This document shows positions 1 through 5,490 of a stretch of 6,303 bases of DNA, piece after piece. Both the position numbers and the translations under genes were made by a program. Numbering within the stretch: the stretch's first letter is position 1; each line of letters begins with the position of its first letter. Source of the DNA: Clostridia bacterium (GTDB taxonomy: Bacteria > Bacillota_A > Clostridia > Christensenellales > Aristaeellaceae); NCBI GenBank assembly GCA_017397695.1, contig JAFQIF010000203.1:1-6303 (forward strand), written 5' to 3'. The notes beneath the pieces were generated by a model, which was not told the origin of the DNA, ran no database searches, and saw nothing but the letters and a program-made list of their open reading frames with translations.

Positions 1-2
1 GC

Positions 3-1088
3 GTGAATATTGACCAGCATCCGGAAGCGCTGCCGAACTGGGGCGTCGCTTCTGCCGACATCATCTTCGAAATGCCCATTCAGGCCGACGGCTCTACCCG
101 TGCTTTCGCGCTGTTCATGGGCGATATCCCGAACTACGCCGGCCCGGTCCGTTCCGGCCGTGTTCCGATGGCTTCCCTGCGCGAGATCTGGGGCAGCGCC
201 TGGGTCTTCTACGGCTGGCAGAACACCGTTGTGAACGCCGGCAAGCTGATCGTTGACGTTGACAGCTGGGCGCTGAACATGCACAGCGACGCGCGTCAGG
301 GCGGCCGCTGGGTGTTCCCGTATATCGAAGGTACCGAGCGCAACTACGCCAACCTGTTCCATCGCGAGAAGGATGGCATGCACGTCGCTCCGTACAACGT
401 TCAGATCGACATGAACGCCGTTTCCGCCCTCTTCACCGAAGAGCCGCAGATGCGTCCGTTCCTGTTCTCCGATACCGGCCTTGAGCGCGGTATCGGCGTC
501 TCCGACATCACCATCAACTACAAGACCACCAAGCCGCAGTACGTTGTGAACTACAAGTACAACGAAATGACCGGCCTGTACGAGCGTTATCGCAATGGCG
601 AGGCGTACTACGACGCGCTCAACGGCATGTCCACCGAGTACTCCAACGTCATCGTGATGCGTACCGACGTTACCTGGTTCAACAACAACAACTCCCGCCC
701 GGTCATCCAGACCGTCGGCCAGGGTGTTGCCGAAATCTTCCAGAACGGCAAGTACATCCGCGGCAGTTGGGTCCGTTCCCACAATGATAAGCAGGCTGAC
801 GACTTCGATTCTCAGTCCGCGCGTCTGGTGTTCCTGGATGAAAACGGCGAGGAGATCCCGCTCAAGGTTGGCAAGACCTTCATCCAGATCGTGAACAACA
901 ACCAGTCCGTCATCGTGACCTCTGACGAGGCGATCGAGGGCGCTGCGGCTCAGGCCACGCCGAAGCCCACCGCCACCCCGCGTCCGACCCGTACCCCGAA
1001 GCCGACCCGTACTCCGCGTGCTGACCGCAATGCGCCGGCCAAGGCGATGGAGTCCGAGACTGAGGGCGATATCTCCTTCGGCGGCTAA
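3..1088 (+). CDS. DUF3048 domain protein (YerB-like), 5' partial
   Basis: This is the 3' part of a gene for a DUF3048-family protein, 361 residues visible. The family is usually a secreted or lipid-anchored cell-surface protein of Gram-positives (B. subtilis YerB); its biochemical role is not established. Visible family signatures are ADIIFE (18-23), STRAFALF (31-38), GPVRSGR (47-53), HVAPYN (127-132), then the C-terminal subdomain with GQGVAEIFQNGK (239-250) and the segment 277-297 containing DENGEEIPL and FIQIV. The GTG at position 3 lies inside the conserved 'V-x-I-D-x-H-P' opening of the domain, so it is an internal valine; the true start and any signal peptide or lipobox lie upstream of the window. 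After the domain comes a Pro/Thr/basic repeat (319-339) and a short acidic end. Asn codons are overwhelmingly AAC, suggesting strong codon bias and perhaps high expression (inference). A terminator follows directly. Family assignment is firm; function is unknown. Confidence 0.9.
   Translation: MNIDQHPEALPNWGVASADIIFEMPIQADGSTRAFALFMGDIPNYAGPVRSGRVPMASLREIWGSAWVFYGWQNTVVNAGKLIVDVDSWALNMHSDARQGGRWVFPYIEGTERNYANLFHREKDGMHVAPYNVQIDMNAVSALFTEEPQMRPFLFSDTGLERGIGVSDITINYKTTKPQYVVNYKYNEMTGLYERYRNGEAYYDALNGMSTEYSNVIVMRTDVTWFNNNNSRPVIQTVGQGVAEIFQNGKYIRGSWVRSHNDKQADDFDSQSARLVFLDENGEEIPLKVGKTFIQIVNNNQSVIVTSDEAIEGAAAQATPKPTATPRPTRTPKPTRTPRADRNAPAKAMESETEGDISFGG
966..1019 (+). repeat. three 18-bp tandem units encoding a Pro/Thr tail
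   Basis: Three consecutive 18-base units encode PTATPR, PTRTPK and PTRTPR, preceded by a partial unit (TPK). The second and third units are nearly identical at the DNA level: CCGACCCGTACCCCG at 984-998 and CCGACCCGTACTCCG at 1002-1016. The segment is the low-complexity C-terminal tail of the DUF3048 protein. Such Pro/Thr stretches are usually flexible wall-spanning or linker segments, and tandem units of this kind can change in copy number by slippage. Confidence 0.85.
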
Positions 1089-1100
1089 TCCTCACACGAT

Positions 1101-1134
1101 AAAACCCCTGCGATGCTGCAGGGGTTTTTCTTTT
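1101..1134 (+). terminator. intrinsic terminator of the DUF3048 gene
   Basis: An 11-bp perfect stem pairs AAAACCCCTGC (1101-1111) with GCAGGGGTTTT (1118-1128) around a 6-base loop. It is followed by a T-rich run to 1134. It starts 12 bases after the stop codon at 1086-1088. Confidence 0.92.
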
Positions 1135-1150
1135 GCAAAAAGACATGATC

Positions 1151-1178
1151 AAAAACAGACGGGCTTCAGCCCGTCTGT
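1151..1178 (-). terminator. intrinsic terminator of the PRPP synthetase gene
   Basis: On the minus strand an inverted repeat, ACAGACGGGCT (1155-1165 on plus) against AGCCCGTCTGT (1168-1178), forms a GC-rich stem with a very tight turn, practically a TTCA-type tetraloop. The minus-strand transcript then runs into five T residues (1155-1151). It lies 11 bases past the stop codon at 1190-1192. Confidence 0.9.
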
Positions 1179-1189
1179 CTGTGATTCAA

Positions 1190-2380
1190 TTACCTCTTCG
1201 TATCGCGATAATCAGTGAGGAGCTTCTCAATCCGCTTCCACGGATCAAGCAGGTAGCTCAGGCTCTGATCGTGGTTGAGCGTAGCGATGACAAACGCCAT
1301 ATACTTGCTCATGTCCGCCTGAGTGAACCAGGGTGCAGCAAGCATCTCCGGAGAGGCATAGGTCAGGTTGGTCGCGAAGACGTGATCGATCACGCCCTCC
1401 TCATACGCCTTATTGAACGCCTCCAGACCGCTGGTAAAGAACGCGAAGGTCGCGCCCGCGAACACGCGCTTGGCGCCGCGCTTCTTGAGGTTATACGCCA
1501 GATCCAGGATGGAATCGCCGGAAGCGATGATATCGTCAGCAACGAAGACGTCCTTGCCCTCAACGCTGTCGCCCATGTACTCGTGCGCAATGATCGGATT
1601 GCGGCCATTCACCACACGGGTGTAATCGCGGCGCTTATAGAACATGCCCAGATCCACGCCCATCGCAGAGCTGTAGTAGATATTGCGGCTGATCGCGCCC
1701 TCATCCGGAGAGACGACCATCATATGATCCTTATCCAGCTTCAGGTCGTTATAGGTGGTGGTCATCGCCTTGAGCATCTGATAAGTCGGCATGATGCTCT
1801 CAAAGCCGCTGAGCGGAATCGCATTCTGCACACGCGGATCATGCGCATCAAAGGTGATGATGTTTTCCACGCCCATGCTGACCAGCTCCTGGAGCATCAG
1901 CGCGCAGTCCATGGACTCACGCGCGGTGCGGCGGTGCTGACGGCCTTCATAGAGCATCGGCATGATGACGTTGATGCGCTTGGCCTTGCCGCTGGCAGCA
2001 GCGATCAGGCGCTTCAGATCGGCATAGTGCTCGTCCGGCGTCATCGGAATCTCCTTGCCGTACATCTTGTAGGTGCACTGATAGGCGCCGACGTCGCAGA
2101 TGATATACAGGTCATAGCCACGCACAGAATCCAGCAGCATGCCCTTGCCTTCGCCGGTGCCAAAACGCGGACAGTTGGTACGAATCAAGAAACCGTTCGC
2201 CTCAGAACCGTAAAAGCTGTGGAGCTTCTCATCGGTGCTGTTATCCACCTGCCACCGCATGAGATACTCATTGACAGCCCTGCCCATTTCCTCGCAGCCG
2301 CGCATGGCAATCACGCCAAGCGGTGCAACAGGCATCATCGGAAACTTCTGGGTCGCGTCGGTATGGTTATTCTCGCTCAT
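1190..2380 (-). CDS. prs: ribose-phosphate pyrophosphokinase, long form
   Basis: The product is a cytoplasmic PRPP synthetase, making phosphoribosyl pyrophosphate from ribose 5-phosphate and ATP for purine, pyrimidine, NAD, His and Trp synthesis. It has 396 residues against about 315 in the classical enzyme. Visible motifs are DSVRGYDLYIICD (84-96), VIMPMLYEGRQHRR (138-151, matching the usual ViPY..YaRQDRk), TFDAHDPRVQ (176-185, the Mg/ATP histidine region), VVSPDEG (222-228), the flexible-loop KRRDY (249-253) and the PRPP loop DDIIASGDS (282-290). The classical loop is DDIIDTGGT, so this is a divergent branch; similar long forms occur in Clostridia. The ATG at 2378-2380 is supported by GAGAGGA (2387-2393) six bases upstream. 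It is monocistronic: its own extended -10 promoter lies in the divergent region and its own terminator follows. Enzyme family is sure; whether it is the cell's only PRPP synthetase cannot be seen here. Confidence 0.9.
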   Translation of the reverse strand: MSENNHTDATQKFPMMPVAPLGVIAMRGCEEMGRAVNEYLMRWQVDNSTDEKLHSFYGSEANGFLIRTNCPRFGTGEGKGMLLDSVRGYDLYIICDVGAYQCTYKMYGKEIPMTPDEHYADLKRLIAAASGKAKRINVIMPMLYEGRQHRRTARESMDCALMLQELVSMGVENIITFDAHDPRVQNAIPLSGFESIMPTYQMLKAMTTTYNDLKLDKDHMMVVSPDEGAISRNIYYSSAMGVDLGMFYKRRDYTRVVNGRNPIIAHEYMGDSVEGKDVFVADDIIASGDSILDLAYNLKKRGAKRVFAGATFAFFTSGLEAFNKAYEEGVIDHVFATNLTYASPEMLAAPWFTQADMSKYMAFVIATLNHDQSLSYLLDPWKRIEKLLTDYRDTKR

Positions 2381-2386
2381 GATGAA

Positions 2387-2393
2387 TCCTCTC
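2387..2393 (-). promoter_or_regulatory. ribosome binding site of the PRPP synthetase gene
   Basis: The minus strand reads GAGAGGA, followed by six bases and then the ATG at 2378-2380. This fixes the start codon. Confidence 0.8.
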
Positions 2394-2440
2394 TTCAGTG
2401 ATAATTACAACCGGAAAAACTCATAGACACTTGCTTTCCC

Positions 2441-2449
2441 ATTATAACA
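2441..2449 (-). promoter_or_regulatory. extended -10 promoter for the PRPP synthetase gene
   Basis: The minus strand contains TGTTATAAT, a perfect -10 hexamer with the extended TGn element. No good -35 is found at 16-18 bases upstream (ATTTAT at 17), which an extended -10 can compensate for. The predicted transcript would start near 2434, giving a leader of about 54 bases in which I see no riboswitch-like fold. Confidence 0.65.
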
Positions 2450-2538
2450 CAACTTTCCCAATAATAAATCATAACTTTTTGTTTTGAACAAATTTTGTCT
2501 GCTTGCGACAATTTTAGTTGCGCTTACATGCATTTGTC

Positions 2539-2568
2539 TTGGCCAACTTTCTTTACAGCAGGTATAAC
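2539..2568 (+). promoter_or_regulatory. possible second, upstream murG promoter
   Basis: TTGGCC (2539-2544) and TATAAC (2563-2568) are spaced by 18 bases and point toward murG. The match is weaker than that of the proximal promoter and could be chance in AT-rich DNA. Confidence 0.3.
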
Positions 2569-2591
2569 AGACGGCATTTCCTCTCGCTTGC

Positions 2592-2620
2592 TTGATCCTT
2601 TTGTGCATGTCTGGTATAAT
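2592..2620 (+). promoter_or_regulatory. murG promoter
   Basis: TTGATC (2592-2597, 4 of 6 to the -35 consensus), a 17-base spacer, and a perfect TATAAT (2615-2620) preceded by TGG, an extended -10 element. Transcription would start near 2627, giving a leader of about 27 bases that carries the ribosome binding site. Confidence 0.85.
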
Positions 2621-2636
2621 GAAATCGATGACCAAC

Positions 2637-2643
2637 AAGGAGG
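2637..2643 (+). promoter_or_regulatory. murG ribosome binding site
   Basis: AAGGAGG lies 10 bases before the ATG at 2654-2656. A TTG at 2648-2650 in the same frame is only four bases away, too close. This decides for the ATG, which also gives the MK-[RK]-I-[VL] beginning normal for MurG. Confidence 0.85.
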
Positions 2644-2653
2644 TCCTTTGAAT

Positions 2654-3715
2654 ATGAAGCGCATTGTTTTGACCGGCGGCGGCACTGCCGGCCATGTTTC
2701 TCCGAATCAGGCGCTGATCTCGCCGCTCCTCAAGGAGGGCTGGGAAATTCACTACATCGGCACAAAGGCCGGCATCGAGCGCTCTCTGATCGAGCCGATG
2801 CAGGGCGTCACGTATCATGCGGTCAGCTCCGGCAAACTGCGCCGCTATTTTGACTGGAAGAATTTCACCGATCCCTTCCGCGTTATCGCGGGCATGCTTC
2901 AGAGCTTTGCCATTATCCGGAAGCTCAAGCCTTCTATCGTGTTTTCCAAGGGCGGTTTTGTCAGCGTTCCGGTCGTGGTTGGCGGCGCGCTGTGCGGTGT
3001 GCCTGTTGTGATGCACGAAAGCGACATCACGCCCGGCCTGGCCAACAAGCTTTGCAAGCCCTTTGCCAAGGCCGTATGTACCACCTTCCCCGAATGCGCC
3101 AGGCTGCTGGGCGGCAAGGGCGTACAGACCGGCACGCCGCTGCGCGCACAGATCTTCTCCGGCGATCGCACCAAAGGTCTTTCTCTGTCCGGGTTTGACG
3201 GCAGCAAGCCTGTTCTGATGATGATCGGCGGCTCGCTTGGCGCGCAGACAGTCAACGCCGTCCTTCGCGAGAGCCTGCCAGCGCTTACCGCCAAATACGA
3301 CGTTCTGCATGTATGCGGCAAGGGCAACCTCAAGCCCGAACTCGAAGGCGCATCGGGCTACAAGCAGTTCGAATACCTCTCCGCTGAGCTGCCTGACGCC
3401 TTCGCCTGCGCCGATATCGTGCTCTCCCGTGCAGGCTCCAACTCGCTTTCCGAGCTGATGGCGCTCAAAAAGCCAGCGCTGCTCATCCCCTATCACAGCG
3501 GCCGCGGCGATCAGGTGCTCAATGCCAATTCGCTCAAAGCCCGCGGATTGGCGCATGTGATGATCCAATCGGACATGAACGCCGAATCCTTGCCCCAGGC
3601 AATCGATGCCCTGTGGGCCGACAGAGAGCTTCTCACGCAGCGTCTGAGCGCACTGGACGATGCCGACGGCACGCAGGCTGTGCTCGAGCAGATTCACAAG
3701 TATGCGAAGAAATAA
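2654..3715 (+). CDS. murG: MurG-like UDP-GlcNAc transferase (orphan paralogue type)
   Basis: The product is a 353-residue GT28-family glycosyltransferase, normal length for MurG. MurG adds GlcNAc from UDP-GlcNAc to undecaprenyl-PP-MurNAc-pentapeptide (lipid I) at the inner face of the membrane, making lipid II. Visible motifs are the N-terminal glycine loop TGGGTAGH (7-14), FSKGGFVSVPVVVGG (97-111), HESDITPGLANK (121-132), IGGSLGAQ (191-198), SRAGSNSLSEL (258-268) and GRGDQ (283-287). The usual MurG forms are GGTGGH, HEQN, GGSQGA and SRAGA.T..E, so several positions differ. Together with the stretch 59-75 (SGKLRRYFDWKN), the pattern resembles the second MurG of Bacillus cereus-type genomes rather than the MurG of the division and cell wall cluster. 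It stands alone, with its own promoter and terminator and no mur or fts genes beside it. Family membership is firm; the exact acceptor, and whether it is the essential copy, is not shown. Confidence 0.88.
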   Translation: MKRIVLTGGGTAGHVSPNQALISPLLKEGWEIHYIGTKAGIERSLIEPMQGVTYHAVSSGKLRRYFDWKNFTDPFRVIAGMLQSFAIIRKLKPSIVFSKGGFVSVPVVVGGALCGVPVVMHESDITPGLANKLCKPFAKAVCTTFPECARLLGGKGVQTGTPLRAQIFSGDRTKGLSLSGFDGSKPVLMMIGGSLGAQTVNAVLRESLPALTAKYDVLHVCGKGNLKPELEGASGYKQFEYLSAELPDAFACADIVLSRAGSNSLSELMALKKPALLIPYHSGRGDQVLNANSLKARGLAHVMIQSDMNAESLPQAIDALWADRELLTQRLSALDDADGTQAVLEQIHKYAKK

Positions 3716-3772
3716 CGCCTAAGCCGCCGCTTTATGACCCACGTAGGAATATTACTCCTGCTTCGCACCAGC

Positions 3773-3822
3773 ATCACGAAGAAAAAGGCCTCGCCATTCA
3801 GGCGAGGCCTTTTCTTCGTGAT
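3773..3822. terminator. shared bidirectional terminator, murG and M32 peptidase
   Basis: A very long inverted repeat: ATCACGAAG at 3773-3781 pairs with CTTCGTGAT at 3814-3822, and GGCCTCGCC at 3787-3795 pairs with GGCGAGGCC at 3801-3809. An A-tract faces a T-tract between them, with one unpaired A. The loop is ATTCA (3796-3800). Both strands place a T-run after the GC-rich core, so it can stop the murG transcript from the left and the peptidase transcript from the right. Its last base is the first base, on plus coordinates, of the peptidase stop codon (3822-3824). Confidence 0.9.
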
Positions 3823-5330
3823 CAGAGATGATACAGGGCGGTATACTTCCGCTTGAGATAATCGACATAGTAATTGGCATCAAACGTTCCACAGGCTCGT
3901 TCAAACAGCTCACCCGGCTTATACAGGCATCCATAGGTATGGATATGCGTACGCAGCCAATCGGTCACTTTCGTGAGTTCATCCCGCTCCACCAGCGTCT
4001 CCACGCTGCCGATTTCACGCTCCATGACAGCTTTCATCTGCGCAGCATATGCGCTGCCCAGCGCATAGGACGGAAAATAGCCGATCATACCGCCCGCCCA
4101 GTGCGTATCCTGCAGGCAGCCCTGAGCATCGCTGGGCACATCCACACCCAGGTATTCCTTCATCATGGCGTTCCATGCCTGCGGCAGATCCCACACGGCA
4201 AGCGTACCGTCGATCAGCCGCTTCTCCAATTCATAGCGCACCATGATATGCATCGGATAGGTCAGTTCATCAGCCTCGGTCCTAATCAGAGACGGCTCCA
4301 CGCGATTCACCGCCCAATACAACTGCTCAGCCGATACCCCTTCCATCTGCTCCGGGAAAAGCGCCTGCATCTTCCCAAGCACGCGGCTAACAAACGCAAG
4401 GCTTCGTCCAACAATGTTTTCGTAAAAGCGGCTCTGGCTCTCATGAATGCTCATGGATGCGCCGCCCATCAGCGCCGTACCGTTGTTGGCATCATCACCG
4501 CCGAGCTCATAGAGCGCATGCCCGCCCTCATGGATCACAGAATACATGCTGCTGCTCACATCATGCTCATGATAGTGAGTCGTGATGCGCACATCGTGGT
4601 TATTGAATCCCGCGGTAAATGGGTGTTCCGTCTCTGCGATGGTGCAGCGGTCCGCATCGATGCCCAGCATCTGCATCAGCACCGCAGAAAACGCGCGCTG
4701 TTTCTCAACCGGATAGCACGCATGCAGAAACGTGTCATCCGGCTGGGGCTTCTCTGTGATTGCGTGAACCAGCGGCACCAGCGCCTTTCGCAGGCTGGCA
4801 AAGAAGGCATCCAGCGTCTGCATCGTCAGACCTTCCTCATACTCATTGAGCAGCGCATCATACGCCGGAATATCCGGATTGTAGTATCCGGCAAACTTCC
4901 TGTTATACGCCACAATCTGCTCGAGCACCGGCGCAAAGAGATTGAAATCATTGTCCGCTTTGGCCTTTTTCCACACGCCATCCGCCTCATTAAGCAGCAC
5001 CTGATAGGCGACATACTCCTCCTGCGGAATGCGGGACAGCTGCTGATAGGATTTAAGCAGCAGCTCCGCGCGCCGGCGCTGGGTTTCGCTGATTTCCTGC
5101 GTATGATCCAGGAGAACCTGCGCAATCTCCATGTTTTCCGGATTGGCAATCTGCTCATACATAACGCCGCTGAGCACAGCCATTGTCTTTCCGCGCTCAT
5201 TCGCAGAATCCGACGGCGCTGCCGTAGAAGCATCCACGCCCATGACGCCCATCACATGCGCGTATGCATTCATGGTCGCTTCCAGCCTGTCAAGTTTTTC
5301 AATCGTCTGCTTTACCAGTTCACTGCACAT
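3822..5330 (-). CDS. M32 family metallocarboxypeptidase (carboxypeptidase Taq type)
   Basis: The product is a 502-residue cytoplasmic zinc carboxypeptidase removing C-terminal residues from peptides; B. subtilis YpwA and Thermus Taq relatives are about 500 residues. All M32 signatures are visible: HPF (236-238), DVRITT (246-251), the zinc motif HEGGH (267-271) with catalytic Glu 268, HESQSRFYEN (296-305) giving the third zinc ligand Glu 297, IRTEADELTY (349-358), and QDTHWAGGMIGYFPSYALG (407-425). There is no signal peptide. The frame is open to an ATG at 5429, but the ATG at 5328-5330 is chosen because AAAGGAGA precedes it and the length then fits the family; the 33 extra residues are unlike M32. 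The N-terminal GVDASTAAP (31-39) replaces the more usual WDQxTxMP, a variation I associate with clostridial members. A terminator separates it from the upstream SH3b gene, so it is probably transcribed alone. Confidence 0.95.
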   Translation of the reverse strand: MCSELVKQTIEKLDRLEATMNAYAHVMGVMGVDASTAAPSDSANERGKTMAVLSGVMYEQIANPENMEIAQVLLDHTQEISETQRRRAELLLKSYQQLSRIPQEEYVAYQVLLNEADGVWKKAKADNDFNLFAPVLEQIVAYNRKFAGYYNPDIPAYDALLNEYEEGLTMQTLDAFFASLRKALVPLVHAITEKPQPDDTFLHACYPVEKQRAFSAVLMQMLGIDADRCTIAETEHPFTAGFNNHDVRITTHYHEHDVSSSMYSVIHEGGHALYELGGDDANNGTALMGGASMSIHESQSRFYENIVGRSLAFVSRVLGKMQALFPEQMEGVSAEQLYWAVNRVEPSLIRTEADELTYPMHIMVRYELEKRLIDGTLAVWDLPQAWNAMMKEYLGVDVPSDAQGCLQDTHWAGGMIGYFPSYALGSAYAAQMKAVMEREIGSVETLVERDELTKVTDWLRTHIHTYGCLYKPGELFERACGTFDANYYVDYLKRKYTALYHL

Positions 5331-5340
5331 TTCTATCCAT

Positions 5341-5348
5341 TCTCCTTT
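5341..5348 (-). promoter_or_regulatory. ribosome binding site of the M32 peptidase gene
   Basis: The minus strand reads AAAGGAGA, 10 bases upstream of the ATG at 5328-5330. It supports this internal start over the in-frame ATG at 5427-5429, which has no such site. Confidence 0.8.
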
Positions 5349-5450
5349 TGGAAGAAGACAGCTATCGGCTGCTCCACTTCCGAAAATATGATCGATCTTA
5401 TTAAGCTGCCCGGTACTCGCTATACGCAATTTTACAGCTTCTTATAGAGC

Positions 5451-5479
5451 AAAAACCGGACAACGAATTGTCCGGTTTT
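5451..5479 (-). terminator. intrinsic terminator of the SH3b gene
   Basis: A perfect 12-bp stem pairs AAAACCGGACAA (5452-5463) with TTGTCCGGTTTT (5468-5479) around a four-base loop. On the minus strand it is followed by a T-run and lies 11 bases past the stop at 5491-5493. The A/T-tracts on both sides would also allow function on the plus strand, but no plus-strand gene ends here. Confidence 0.92.
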
Positions 5480-5490
5480 CTTGATTGCTT

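Larger units (their letters stand above)
2381..2653. other. AT-rich divergent intergenic region
   Basis: This 273-base gap separates the divergently transcribed PRPP synthetase and murG-like genes. It is clearly richer in A and T than the coding sequence around it, especially at 2400-2520. It holds one promoter for each direction and both ribosome binding sites. I see no small gene, tRNA or obvious operator palindrome in it. An in-frame extension of the murG reading frame back to 2495 runs through the promoter and is not coding. Confidence 0.7.
5331..5490. other. intergenic region between SH3b gene and M32 peptidase gene
   Basis: The 160-base gap lies between two minus-strand genes. It holds the SH3b terminator and the peptidase ribosome binding site. 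A promoter for the peptidase must lie between about 5350 and 5450, but I find no convincing -35/-10 pair there. The best -10-like words on the minus strand are TAAAAT and CTTAAT, with poor -35 partners. An 8-base palindrome GATCGATC sits at 5390-5397, of unknown meaning. Confidence 0.5.

Noticed and set aside
1133..2401. 422-residue plus-strand reading frame opposite the PRPP synthetase gene
   Set aside because: It is in exact codon register with the real gene, so it is open only because that gene lacks TTA, CTA and TCA codons. It runs through a terminator at 1151-1178, has no ribosome binding site, and its product has no recognisable motif.
2381..2440. Riboswitch or attenuator in the PRPP synthetase leader
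   Set aside because: The predicted leader is only about 54 bases, without a stable stem-loop or T-run before the start codon.
2495..2653. 53-codon N-terminal extension of the murG frame
   Set aside because: It includes the -35, the -10 and the ribosome binding site of murG, and does not resemble the start of any MurG.
2405..3697. 430-residue minus-strand reading frame opposite murG
   Set aside because: It is also in codon register with murG and passes through the murG promoter and the promoter of the PRPP synthetase gene. The translated product is His/Ala/Gly/Arg-rich without known motifs.
5331..5429. 33-codon N-terminal extension of the M32 peptidase
   Set aside because: A good ribosome binding site lies within it, just ahead of the internal ATG, and the shorter 502-residue product matches the usual family length.
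3828..5447. 539-residue plus-strand reading frame opposite the M32 peptidase gene
   Set aside because: Again in codon register with a gene whose motifs are unmistakable. It is explained by codon bias, has no start signal, and its product is His/Arg/Ile-rich without a family.
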